Assembly: GCA_023231005.1 (NCBI GenBank)
Contig: JALNWG010000011.1
Span: 1 to 64,000 of the forward strand
Length of the DNA: 64,000 nt
Source of the DNA: Bacteroidales bacterium
GTDB taxonomy: Bacteria > Bacteroidota > Bacteroidia > Bacteroidales > FEN-979
Direction: 5' to 3'
Shown here one piece after another: positions 52,644 through 61,655 of this stretch; position 1 is the first letter of the stretch, and each line of letters opens with the position of its first letter. The position numbers and the translations under genes are program-made. The notes under the pieces were generated by a model that worked only from the letters and a program-made list of their open reading frames with translations, did no database searches and was not told the origin of the DNA.

Positions 52644-54704
52644 TTACCGGGCTGGAAGGAAGGAATACTTCTGAGAATAGAAAAGCATTTGCTTGGTAAA
52701 ATTATCCGGGTAGGTGATCTTGATATCTGAAATGGTTTTTCCATTCATCACCGGAGTATAAACCGGGTTGATAAATCCGGCGTACGGAGCAAGGTTCAAC
52801 TTTGCATAACGTTCCAGAACTTCCTTGTGAAGTGCCGGATCAACTTTTACGCCATACTTCTCAATAATTTCCTGTGCCGCATTATAATCTCCTTCGGAGG
52901 TGATCTGTTGAATGATCTTCAGCAATTCACCAAATTGGAAATGTAATGCATCATAATCATTGATTTTAACATAGGTTTTTCCATCGCGGATCCCCATTTC
53001 AATAATGTTTTTATCCTTACTGTTTTCATATACCCAATGGGCAATCAGGGAACGGTCGCGCATGTGAGACTCTTCGATGGTTTTTCCCGGATGGATACGG
53101 ACCAACTGGGTCATCAATCCATTGCGGATGAAATTATCGTATTCGGTTTTAGCGACTTCATCATTGGGAACCAGTCCAAATCTGATCAAGGCAGGATCTT
53201 TGATATAATACAAGGCGAAGAGATCGGCGCGGGCCTCTTCGATAGTAGAATGATAATTTTTTAACGACTCGGCCGTTACGCCGGCATTCAGTTGCCCTGA
53301 ACCATGTCCCAAACATTCGTGGATATCGGTGGTCAGGTTACCCGCCAGATGACCATACTCCCTTGCCCTTTCAATCTCTTCCTTGGAATAAGCAAATTCT
53401 TCCAGAAATCCATTCCCCTGGGCATCCTGATCGTATGACAAGGTGATGTTGTCCATGGTAACTGACTTGGAACCATGTTCCTTCCGTATCCAATTGGCAT
53501 TGGGGAGGTTGATACCGATAGGGGTGGTAGGATCACATTCGCCGCCCAACTGGGCCACGGTGATCACCTTAGCAGAAACCCCTTTCACATTTTTCTTTTT
53601 ATATTCCGGAGCGATGGGGGAATTATCTTCGAAAAACTGAGCATTATCGCTTAATACCTGAGTTCGTTTGGTAGCTTCCACATCCTTAAAATTCACCACC
53701 GACTCCCAGGTTGCTTTCATGGCAACAGGATCGCTGTATACTTCAATAAAACCATTCACAAAATCAATGGGCGATTTTAAATCCTTTACCCAGGCAATAC
53801 AGTATTCATCCCAGGCAACTAAGTCCCCGGTAAGATAATAGGTAATCAATTTCTCAATCGTTTCTTTTTGCTGCGGTGATTCTGCAACGGTGAGTGCCTG
53901 TTCGAGCCAGTATACGATCTTCTCAATGGCAGGAGAATACAAGCCGCCCACTTTATAAACCTGCTCGGTAACCTTTCCGTTTACTTTCACCAAACGTGAA
54001 TTCAATCCATAGGATATTAAAGTATCCTTTTTATTTTGCTTATCCTGGGCTTTCATTGAGGAATAGAAATCCTCTACCTCTTTCTGTGTGACACCCTGAT
54101 AGAAATTGGAGGCTGAATTGACGACCAGATCTTTTGAAGGATCAAGGCATACCCTTTTTGAATCAACATCCGGATCAAAGATCAAAGAAGTGATTTCTGG
54201 AATAAACTGATCCAGTGTCATTCCTTTAGCCAATGGAAGACTTTTCGGATTGGTAGCTTTGAGTAAGGTTGTAAAATATAGTTTCGAAAATTCAGGAAAA
54301 AATTTATCCGTTGAATAATGATGATGGATTCCGTTGGAAAACCATACGCGTTTCAGGTAGGTAGTAAACTGTTTGAATTCAGGGCTCGTTTTATTCCCTT
54401 TATAATCGGTATAAATGGCTTCCAGTGTCTTTCGGATCAGCAAGTTGTGCTTACAATTCTGGTCGTACGTAATATCGCGTCCACAAAGTGCAGCCTGGCT
54501 TAAATAATAAATCAGTGTTTTTTGTTTCAGGCTTAATTTTTCAAAACCCGGAACCTGGTAACGCAGGATTTTTGCATCGGCGAATTGCTCCGTAAACACT
54601 TTAAATTCCTTCGTATCATTCTTCTTCACTCCCTTTCCCGATTGAGCAAAGGACATGGTACTAAACACAATCGATGTCATAATAATAATTCCTAATGATT
54701 TCAT
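52644..54704 (-). CDS. Dipeptidyl-peptidase III-like metallopeptidase (M49)
   Basis: 686 aa with a signal peptide (ending FAQSG). The M49 signature is complete: HECLGH with H462, E463 and H467, followed by EEARADLFALYY, which supplies the third zinc ligand. DPP III-type enzymes remove dipeptides from short peptides; bacterial exported forms are thought to aid peptide feeding. Here a catalytic zinc site is fully preserved. First gene of the M49-M23-guaA-LysM run. Confidence 0.9.
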   Translation of the reverse strand: MKSLGIIIMTSIVFSTMSFAQSGKGVKKNDTKEFKVFTEQFADAKILRYQVPGFEKLSLKQKTLIYYLSQAALCGRDITYDQNCKHNLLIRKTLEAIYTDYKGNKTSPEFKQFTTYLKRVWFSNGIHHHYSTDKFFPEFSKLYFTTLLKATNPKSLPLAKGMTLDQFIPEITSLIFDPDVDSKRVCLDPSKDLVVNSASNFYQGVTQKEVEDFYSSMKAQDKQNKKDTLISYGLNSRLVKVNGKVTEQVYKVGGLYSPAIEKIVYWLEQALTVAESPQQKETIEKLITYYLTGDLVAWDEYCIAWVKDLKSPIDFVNGFIEVYSDPVAMKATWESVVNFKDVEATKRTQVLSDNAQFFEDNSPIAPEYKKKNVKGVSAKVITVAQLGGECDPTTPIGINLPNANWIRKEHGSKSVTMDNITLSYDQDAQGNGFLEEFAYSKEEIERAREYGHLAGNLTTDIHECLGHGSGQLNAGVTAESLKNYHSTIEEARADLFALYYIKDPALIRFGLVPNDEVAKTEYDNFIRNGLMTQLVRIHPGKTIEESHMRDRSLIAHWVYENSKDKNIIEMGIRDGKTYVKINDYDALHFQFGELLKIIQQITSEGDYNAAQEIIEKYGVKVDPALHKEVLERYAKLNLAPYAGFINPVYTPVMNGKTISDIKITYPDNFTKQMLFYSQKYSFLPAR

Positions 54705-54834
54705 TTTAAATTAATAATTACAATTAGTAATGAATAAAATATCCTTCGAAATGATAAAGCAAAGATACAACTTTGCGGGTTATACTATGGGAGTATTGAT
54801 AAAGTATGGCAGTCGGATGCCGGAAGAGAACAGG

Positions 54835-55593
54835 TTAGGACTTAGGGATGAGATGTTTGGAATCATTTCTGATCTCCCCATTAAAAAATACCGGCACTAC
54901 TGAAGCAGTGTTAAGTGTAAAGGAATATGGAATGATATCATCGAGACCCAATCGTTTGAGCCGATGCCGGTGGGCAGCTTTTTCGATATAACTGAGCAAA
55001 TTGGGCTTGGCAGTATTCCAGAGATCGAGCGCGGCGGCGGCAGAGTCGCAATGGGTACGAAAATCGCCTGAAGCGAGAAGGCTTTCAGTAATTGCTCCTG
55101 CAAAGATGGCATCTTCGAGACAGAATTTATTTTTCCAGCCGGAACAGAGTACGACTACATTTTTCTTTTCAAGGATTAACCAGCGGGTAAGAACATCCAG
55201 GTTGATGAATGAGCCCATTGCAATTTTCTCAGAGCCCTGTGCAATTGCCAGGGCCCTGGTTCCATTAGTAGTGCAATATACCAGCGTTTTTCCGCCCACA
55301 TTTTCTCTGGAAAAATTAAAAGCAGAATTGCCGAAATCGGCAAAATCGAGTTTTTTCCCATCCTGCTCTGAGGCCACCAGATACCCCTGCGCTTTCAATG
55401 CCTTCGCTTCTTCCAGCGTTGCTACCGGAATGATCGATTTTACACCATTCTGAAAAGCCGCACAAATGGAGGTGGTGGCGCGAAGAATATCGACCAGAAC
55501 CACTACAAAATCTTCTTGAGTCAGAATATTGGAGAAAAGTTTGGGAGAAAAACAAACCTCAATACCGTATTTGGTTTCATTAGAATTTTCCAT
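54835..55593 (-). CDS. comB: 2-phosphosulfolactate phosphatase (ComB)
   Basis: 252 aa ComB-fold enzyme with VVLVDILRATTSICAAFQNG, GGKTLVYCTTNGTRAL and NVVVLCSGWKNKFCLEDAIF. It removes phosphate from phosphosulfolactate. In archaea this leads to coenzyme M; in bacteria sulfolactate can feed sulfonate metabolism, including the sulfonolipids of some Bacteroidetes. No comA or comC is in the window. Last of the tight minus-strand run from gcvT. Confidence 0.88.
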   Translation of the reverse strand: MENSNETKYGIEVCFSPKLFSNILTQEDFVVVLVDILRATTSICAAFQNGVKSIIPVATLEEAKALKAQGYLVASEQDGKKLDFADFGNSAFNFSRENVGGKTLVYCTTNGTRALAIAQGSEKIAMGSFINLDVLTRWLILEKKNVVVLCSGWKNKFCLEDAIFAGAITESLLASGDFRTHCDSAAAALDLWNTAKPNLLSYIEKAAHRHRLKRLGLDDIIPYSFTLNTASVVPVFFNGEIRNDSKHLIPKS

Positions 55594-55596
55594 GGA

Positions 55597-58158
55597 TCAA
55601 TAAAAAACAATTTCACATTTTGGGTACAGTGCCTTGAGCTTTTCAACTTTTTTGGCCGAGACCTTGGTATTGAACATCTTTACAGATTCGAGCCGTGGTA
55701 ATTCCTCCAAAACATCAATATTGCTGACCCGGGTATTGAAAAATTCAAGCACTCTTAAATTCGTCAGCTTTTGAAGATATTTCAGATTTTTGATCGGAGT
55801 TCCGCTGAATTTCAGGATCTCCATTTTCATCATATTTTGAAGCGCCATAAGATCTTCGACCTGAGTATTTGAAAAATCAAGTTCTTTCAGGTTGGGTAAT
55901 CCAGTAACGGGGGCAAGATCATTTACCGGATTCTTAGGACAGCGAATGGCAACTAAGGAGGTTATCTGGGTTACCGGATCCAACTTATTGACTGCTGTTC
56001 CCGAAAACTGCAATTCCTTGAGCCTCGACAGATGTTGCACCGGCGTAAGGTCAGAGATCGAAGCATTTTCAGCTACTTCAAACTTTTCCAGATCGGAAAT
56101 TTGCTGTAACTGAATTTTATCGGGAGTTCCCTTGAAACTGAGTTGTTGCAGCAGAACATCCTTCCAGGGTTGACTCAGATTTTTCCACCAATTGGTATTT
56201 TCATACGTTTGAAACACAACCAGGCACCCCGGAGTTTTATCAAGGAATCGATTTGCTTCATTCAAGGTAATTTGAGCATTATCGCCCCATATCATTTTCA
56301 GATTGGGCAAGCCATCCAAAGGCCTGAGATCTGACACCAAAGTATTGTCGAGCTGTAAAAATTCCAGTTTATTAAGTTTTGAAAGCGGGGTTAACGAAGT
56401 AATTTTTGTATTGGAACCATTCAACACCTTCAATTCCGACAATTCCGATATCGGGCCAAGATCCACAACACCGGTAGATTGGCATTGAAGTGTCCGCAAC
56501 ATGCTCAGTGCTCTCAGGGGTACGAGTGAGTTCACCGTAGCCCGTCCATTCAGGTTGATGCTGTCGGTGAGAGCCAGTTTATGAAGTTGTTCCGTGGTAG
56601 GAGGATCAGACAGTGTTGTATAAAAATTAAAGATTTTTTGCCAATCCGGAGAAAGCGTCGACCACCATTTTATCAGGAAGGTAGACTGATATACAACGGA
56701 GACATTGGGCCGTTTTTGCAAAAAGCGAACCACTTCCATAGAGGTGACTTTCGACTGATCACAAAAAACACGTTGCAGTCCTTCTAATCCATAAAGTGGG
56801 GAAAGATCCCTGACATTGGTACTATCGAATTGAAGAATGCTCAATTTCATCATATTTTTCAATGGATCGAGCGACGATAACGGGGTATTCGAAAAATTAA
56901 GCAATTCGAGGTTTGTTAATACCGCGATGGGAGTCAGATTGGCGATGGATGTGCTTTTTAAGCGAAGTTCTTTAAGGGAAGCGACATCTTGAAGCGGGGT
57001 AAGATCGGCGACTTTAGTGTTGCTAATATCCAACGCTTCCAAAGCAGGAAATCCGGGAAGAATGGCTAAATCGGTGATCTGTGTGGCTTTCATGCGCAAT
57101 TCCCTCAGCCGGGTACAATACCGGAGCGGTTCAAGACTACTTACTGCGGTATTAGATAAATCCAGAACTTCGAGTTTGTTCAGATTTCGCAAAGGCATTA
57201 AATCGCTTACAGAGGTTCCGGAAATATTAACATCCGTGAGATCGGAAAGTTTAATCAGGGGTTCAAGATTGGATATATCGGTGGTTCCTGAAAGATCAAT
57301 AGAAGTGGAATGTACGATTTGGTTAAGTGATTGATAAAACAGTCCCCCATCAATGAACTTTTTTTGTCCCCCGATCAAGGCCATGGTATCATTATAGGTT
57401 TCCACCTGTGCCAGTTTCAGGTTATCTCCAACCATCATATCCTGTGCGAGGCTTTCCTTCCATCCCTGTGAAAGTCCATTCCACCAACGCCGGAGATCAT
57501 CCTTTTCATTCAACTTAGTAGTATATACACTAACAATTTTCAGATCTTGCTTAACCGAATCATAATTCAATTCTATATAGCGAACCTTATTGGAGTGTAT
57601 AGAATCCCCATTCAAAGTCAACCCGACTAAGCTCCGGTTGGCAGTCACTTTGAAATAGGTCAGCCCTTGTTGGTTTGCCAGTACACTTACATCCTGCACT
57701 ACATATTTAAACTTTGCACCTTTGAAAAAGAAGTCCACATCGGTAAGGTAGGCAGGCATGTCTTTGTATAATGGAACCAATCGGTTGTCATCAAGATCAT
57801 CCTCTACCTGTACATTTTCATCCCAGCAGAATTTCAGGTAACTTTGCGTAATGATGACCTGTTTTTCATTAACGGGATTCCGTTTATCGGCTAAAAAATT
57901 GAGGGTACTCTCATAAAATTTCACAATGGGGATAACCTGTAATTTGAAGGTATCCACTTTATTTGCCGGAATCATACCAGCTTTGACCTTCGAAGGCTGT
58001 GTTTTTTGAGCAGAAGTTCCCTTTCGGCTAACAGGAGCCGGTTTCTTTTTTATTGCAGTAGTAGATTGTTTTTTCTGAGTAGCTTTTTTCTGTTGGGCCA
58101 GAACGGGTGCCAGGCACAATGGAGCCACCAGCAGCAGCAAGGTAAAAATCTTTCTCAT
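55597..58158 (-). CDS. Exported LRR protein with three WW-x2-LS modules
   Basis: 853 aa: signal peptide (ending VLAQQ), a Lys/Thr/Pro-rich linker (about 22-62), an N-terminal domain (about 65-220) and three modules. Each opens with WWxxLSxxW (at 225, 498 and 657) and continues into LRRs of about 22-23 residues of the LxxLxxLxLSNTxVxDLxPL type (internalin/SDS22-like). The LRR solenoid would bind a protein partner outside the cytoplasm. I do not recognise the WW-headed module as a named family. Cotranscribed with the genes on either side (gaps 3 and 6 bp). Confidence 0.85.
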   Translation of the reverse strand: MRKIFTLLLLVAPLCLAPVLAQQKKATQKKQSTTAIKKKPAPVSRKGTSAQKTQPSKVKAGMIPANKVDTFKLQVIPIVKFYESTLNFLADKRNPVNEKQVIITQSYLKFCWDENVQVEDDLDDNRLVPLYKDMPAYLTDVDFFFKGAKFKYVVQDVSVLANQQGLTYFKVTANRSLVGLTLNGDSIHSNKVRYIELNYDSVKQDLKIVSVYTTKLNEKDDLRRWWNGLSQGWKESLAQDMMVGDNLKLAQVETYNDTMALIGGQKKFIDGGLFYQSLNQIVHSTSIDLSGTTDISNLEPLIKLSDLTDVNISGTSVSDLMPLRNLNKLEVLDLSNTAVSSLEPLRYCTRLRELRMKATQITDLAILPGFPALEALDISNTKVADLTPLQDVASLKELRLKSTSIANLTPIAVLTNLELLNFSNTPLSSLDPLKNMMKLSILQFDSTNVRDLSPLYGLEGLQRVFCDQSKVTSMEVVRFLQKRPNVSVVYQSTFLIKWWSTLSPDWQKIFNFYTTLSDPPTTEQLHKLALTDSINLNGRATVNSLVPLRALSMLRTLQCQSTGVVDLGPISELSELKVLNGSNTKITSLTPLSKLNKLEFLQLDNTLVSDLRPLDGLPNLKMIWGDNAQITLNEANRFLDKTPGCLVVFQTYENTNWWKNLSQPWKDVLLQQLSFKGTPDKIQLQQISDLEKFEVAENASISDLTPVQHLSRLKELQFSGTAVNKLDPVTQITSLVAIRCPKNPVNDLAPVTGLPNLKELDFSNTQVEDLMALQNMMKMEILKFSGTPIKNLKYLQKLTNLRVLEFFNTRVSNIDVLEELPRLESVKMFNTKVSAKKVEKLKALYPKCEIVFY

Positions 58159-58164
58159 ACCGGT

Positions 58165-58998
58165 TTAATTAACGTGGGTGTAATGCCTCAGCAAGTCTTT
58201 CTTTTCCCGGGGAGTAAGGCGAAGCAGGTTTGAGATCAGCCAGCCGGAATTCATTTCATTGCGGTTGAAATAAGAAACCTCGAAATACCAGTTCGGTACC
58301 TGAAAAACATGAAATTTGACATTATTAACCGATACAAAGCTAAGGTTTCCATTTTTCATTTCCATCACGAATAATGCCAGCATATCGGGTTCATAATTTC
58401 GTTCCAGGTAAAAATCAAGATTTACGGGATCTTTGAACACCTTATGAAGATTCATAAAATCGAGTTCGTGGCTCATCGGATGAATGAAATATTTCACATT
58501 GACTGTATCGTTGACATTGGTAAACCACGATTCGAACCGATCGAAATAAACATTGGAGAACATCCATTTGTATCCCCCGTTTTGGCGTTCAAGTCGCAGA
58601 TATAAGATGAGGTTCACTTTTTCCTTTTTATAGAGGAAGGAAGCTGCCACTTCAGCAAACCACCCGTTGCTGTGAAAATCGAGAAACACCGGATTCTTTT
58701 TGTTCAGTGTTTCGTCAATAAACACAAATTTCGTATCGTTGCTGATCGCAGGGTTAGACAAGTCAAAGAGCATATTCAGATACTTCTTTCTTGCTTTCGG
58801 ATCTCTATAGTTCGGATCGCCCGGATAGAGTTGCTTTCCCTGAATTGTCTCCTCTCCATTGAACCGTTGAAAAAACTGGTTCATCTGCTTAGTCTGGGCA
58901 TAAAAAACAGTTTCATCCCCATTCCATGATCCAATCGACCCTTGTGACTGTGCAAATACCGGCAGCACAAGGAAAAGCAACCAACAATATTTTCGCAT
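58165..58998 (-). CDS. Exported protein of unknown function (277 aa)
   Basis: Signal peptide (about 1-18, LLFLVLPVFAQSQG). The mature part is rich in aromatic residues and charged loops (VYFDRFESWFTNVNDTVNV, PNWYFEVSYFNRNEM) with no motif I know; probably a beta-rich soluble periplasmic protein. It lies 6 bp before the LRR gene and 24 bp after the 192-aa gene in the operon. Its pairing with the LRR protein is an inference from that tight spacing. Confidence 0.72.
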   Translation of the reverse strand: MRKYCWLLFLVLPVFAQSQGSIGSWNGDETVFYAQTKQMNQFFQRFNGEETIQGKQLYPGDPNYRDPKARKKYLNMLFDLSNPAISNDTKFVFIDETLNKKNPVFLDFHSNGWFAEVAASFLYKKEKVNLILYLRLERQNGGYKWMFSNVYFDRFESWFTNVNDTVNVKYFIHPMSHELDFMNLHKVFKDPVNLDFYLERNYEPDMLALFVMEMKNGNLSFVSVNNVKFHVFQVPNWYFEVSYFNRNEMNSGWLISNLLRLTPREKKDLLRHYTHVN

Positions 58999-59022
58999 AA
59001 TGGTTTGAATGGTTAACGGAAA

Positions 59023-59601
59023 CTACTTGGAAGTTTCCTTTACACGGATATCACCCAACATCACATCCCAGAAACCGATCATACGTCCGCCAATCTGGGT
59101 CTCTTTGCGTTTTACATAAACGGTAATATCCTTTTTGGTGGTATCTTCATACACCAATCCTTTTTCCTTGTCAAAGCCCTGAAAACGCTGATAAATTGTG
59201 ATCACCCCCACGTATGTTCCATCGGGCTGACGTTCCAGGTCACTCACATACTGGATCTTGTACCAGTCGATTGTTACTTTGTCGTAATTCAACTGCATCA
59301 AGCGATCGAAATATTCCCGGACCTTATAGTAGTTTACATCCTGTTTGTTGAGGGAGGAGACCCCGATCTCACTATTTTCCATAAAAAGTTCGGTAGCTCG
59401 TTCAATTACACGCTGAGCATCCGACCAGGGTGTTTGTTTATCGCCAATGATGCTGATATATTTGCTAAGGTCGCGTACTTTTTCAAGGGCCAGGCTATCA
59501 ATGGCCTGTTTGCGTTGCGGGGATAAGTTGTCCTGTGCGATGCCCCTGTTTGACACGGCAAAAAGGGAGACCAATATCATCAATGAAAGAATTCTTCTCA
59601 T
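59023..59601 (-). CDS. Exported protein of unknown function (192 aa)
   Basis: Signal peptide (about 1-22, ending RGIAQD). The rest is a compact mixed fold with repeated YDxVTxDWYKI- and GVITIYQRFQGFDK-like strands; the pattern resembles small NTF2-like or SnoaL-type domains but I would not assign one. Operon position: 5 bp after the lipoprotein gene. Function unknown. Confidence 0.72.
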   Translation of the reverse strand: MRRILSLMILVSLFAVSNRGIAQDNLSPQRKQAIDSLALEKVRDLSKYISIIGDKQTPWSDAQRVIERATELFMENSEIGVSSLNKQDVNYYKVREYFDRLMQLNYDKVTIDWYKIQYVSDLERQPDGTYVGVITIYQRFQGFDKEKGLVYEDTTKKDITVYVKRKETQIGGRMIGFWDVMLGDIRVKETSK

Positions 59602-59606
59602 GGGAG

Positions 59607-60425
59607 TTATTTTTTAATTAGATCGAGTTCTTTAATTTTTCCGTTGGAGTCAACCATAATGGCATCAATTGCATTCAGGTTGGTTTTCCTGTCTTTGAGG
59701 AACTCCAGATATTTGCGAATGGTAGTGGGCTTGTCATAATCCACCATAGAGCCTTCGCGGCTTATAATAACAAGAACCGGGGCATTATCGGCAGAGAACA
59801 ACTGGAGGGTATTGTTAATGGTATTATCCGCCATTGACAGGTTTCCCGTTTTTGCAGAGTTGACAATGGTATTAAAAGCATTTTCCAGTTGAGTCTTTAC
59901 AGGAAGATTAGCGCCGGAGCCATTGGCGCGCATTTCCTGGATTTTCTTTTCCACACGGCCAATCAGTTCGGTGATTTCATCGTCGCTCAGATTCTGAGCT
60001 TTAATTGCAGAAAGGGCAGCAGCCAGCTCATCGGCAGTTTTATTGTCCTTATTTAATAGAAGATCATACAACGCAGCCCGGGCTACATCTACTTTTTGAG
60101 CTTTGGCTTTTTCCTGATCGGCATACGCTTTTTTCACCTTCTGTGATGCCTGTAACAGCATAGAATTGAGCGTAGGATCGTTGTAATTTTTATTGGTCAG
60201 CTCGGAGATCAGTCGTCCCTGTTCATCCAGCGAAAGTGTGGAAGTGCCATCGATGATGGGTTGTAACTGTTTTTTTGCATATTCAATCTGAGCTTTTCTT
60301 TCCTTCTTTGAAAGTTTGCCGGTTGTTTTACATCCATCGGTTCCAACAGCAACCATAGCGATCAACATAATGAAGACCAGGTGCTGCCACCGGATATTTT
60401 TAACTTTATTAATAATTTCTGTCAT
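59607..60425 (-). CDS. Helical lipoprotein of unknown function (272 aa)
   Basis: An N-terminal hydrophobic segment (about 16-31) ends in a lipobox-like DGC at 30-32. A long helical region rich in Ala/Lys/Glu (about 35-190) looks like a coiled coil, followed by a globular C-terminus (VLVIISREGSMVDYDKPTTI). Probably anchored to the inner or outer membrane. Second gene of the run after gcvT (25-bp gap). No homologue recognised. Confidence 0.72.
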   Translation of the reverse strand: MTEIINKVKNIRWQHLVFIMLIAMVAVGTDGCKTTGKLSKKERKAQIEYAKKQLQPIIDGTSTLSLDEQGRLISELTNKNYNDPTLNSMLLQASQKVKKAYADQEKAKAQKVDVARAALYDLLLNKDNKTADELAAALSAIKAQNLSDDEITELIGRVEKKIQEMRANGSGANLPVKTQLENAFNTIVNSAKTGNLSMADNTINNTLQLFSADNAPVLVIISREGSMVDYDKPTTIRKYLEFLKDRKTNLNAIDAIMVDSNGKIKELDLIKK

Positions 60426-60450
60426 ATTTTAACATTTTAAAAGTTCATTG

Positions 60451-61539
60451 TTATCCTTTATAAAAAGGTAATTTAACCACTTTTGCACGAAGGATCTTCT
60501 CCCTGATTTTAATATGAATTTCGCTTCCCTCTTTTGATAAAGCAACGGGGACATATCCCATGCCGATGGGAATTTTCACAGATGGGCCCATGGTTCCTGA
60601 AGTCACTTCGCCAATTTTCCTTCCCTGGGCATCGGTAATTTCGTATTCGTGCCGTGGAATCCCTTTATCGACCATTTCAAAACCCACCAATCGCCGGGTT
60701 ATTCCTTCTTGCTTTTGTTTAAGCAAAGCAGCTTTATTGATAAATGATTTGCTTTCTGTAAATTTCGTGATCCATCCCAATCCAGCTTCAATGGGGGAAG
60801 TAGTATCATTGATGTCGTTTCCATAAAGACAGAAACCCATCTCCAGGCGCAAGGTATCGCGAGCGCCCAAACCGATTGGTTTTATTCCGAATTCCTTACC
60901 CGCTTCAAAAACGGCATTCCATATTTTTGAAGCATCTTTATTGGCCATATAAATTTCACATCCGCCTGAACCGGTATAACCTGTGGTTGCAAAAATCACA
61001 TCCGGAATACCAGCAAAGGTCAATTTCTTAAAAGTGTAGTATTCCATATCGGTAACCGGAGTATCGGTCAATTTTTGCATGGCTTTGAGTGCCAGGGGGC
61101 CCTGAACAGCCAATTGCGAAATTTCATCGGAAGCATTATACAACACAGCTCCCATTTTATTGTGACTGTTACACCAAGCCCAGTCTTTTTCAATGTTAGA
61201 AGCATTTACAACCAGAAGATACGTAAGATCATCTACTTTGTAAACCAGGAGATCGTCAACAATACCGCCAGTTTCATTCGGAAAGCATGAGTATTGTACT
61301 TTCCCGGGAACCAATTTGGAAGCATCGTTGGAAGTAACGAACTGGATAAAGTCAAGCGCTTTGGGACCTTTTACCCAGAATTCCCCCATGTGGGAAACAT
61401 CAAAAACGCCCACTGCTTTACGAACTGTTTCATGTTCGATATTAACTCCTTCATACTGAACAGGCATGTTATAACCTGCAAATGGCACCATTTTGGCACC
61501 CATAGCCTCATGAAATTTAGTAAATGCTGTATTTTTCAT
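60451..61539 (-). CDS. gcvT: Glycine cleavage system aminomethyltransferase (T protein)
   Basis: 362 aa from ATG 61539, which begins MKNTAFTKFHEAMGAKMVPF, the family start (a longer frame opens at 61581). Motifs: MPVQYEGVNIEHETVRKAVG, FDVSHMGEF, and the folate-binding DTLRLEMGFCLYGNDI-type core with catalytic acidic residue in GLGARDTLR. It transfers the aminomethyl group to tetrahydrofolate. gcvH and gcvP are not in the window. Divergent from the CapD-like gene. Confidence 0.94.
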   Translation of the reverse strand: MKNTAFTKFHEAMGAKMVPFAGYNMPVQYEGVNIEHETVRKAVGVFDVSHMGEFWVKGPKALDFIQFVTSNDASKLVPGKVQYSCFPNETGGIVDDLLVYKVDDLTYLLVVNASNIEKDWAWCNSHNKMGAVLYNASDEISQLAVQGPLALKAMQKLTDTPVTDMEYYTFKKLTFAGIPDVIFATTGYTGSGGCEIYMANKDASKIWNAVFEAGKEFGIKPIGLGARDTLRLEMGFCLYGNDINDTTSPIEAGLGWITKFTESKSFINKAALLKQKQEGITRRLVGFEMVDKGIPRHEYEITDAQGRKIGEVTSGTMGPSVKIPIGMGYVPVALSKEGSEIHIKIREKILRAKVVKLPFYKG

Positions 61540-61623
61540 TTTGATAAATTTTTCAAACAAGTAATGGGAAGAACCCGGCAACTGTTAACGGAGCAAAAGT
61601 AGGAAAAATTGTATGGAAATTAG

Positions 61624-61651
61624 TTGAATGTTCATATATTTTTTACTTTTG
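61624..61651 (+). promoter_or_regulatory. Promoter abutting the CapD-like gene start (leaderless candidate)
   Basis: TTG at 61624-61626 and TACTTTTG at 61644-61651, 17 bp apart. Exactly four bases separate the -7 element from ATG 61656, the same geometry as at guaA. Confidence 0.45.
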
Positions 61652-61655
61652 GCCC

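Noticed and set aside
52640..52744. 35-residue N-terminal extension of the M23 peptidase
   Set aside because: Overlaps the end of the M49 peptidase gene and precedes the real signal peptide at ATG 52639.
61540..61581. 14-residue N-terminal extension of GcvT
   Set aside because: ATG 61539 gives the family-typical N-terminus; the longer frame has no homology value.
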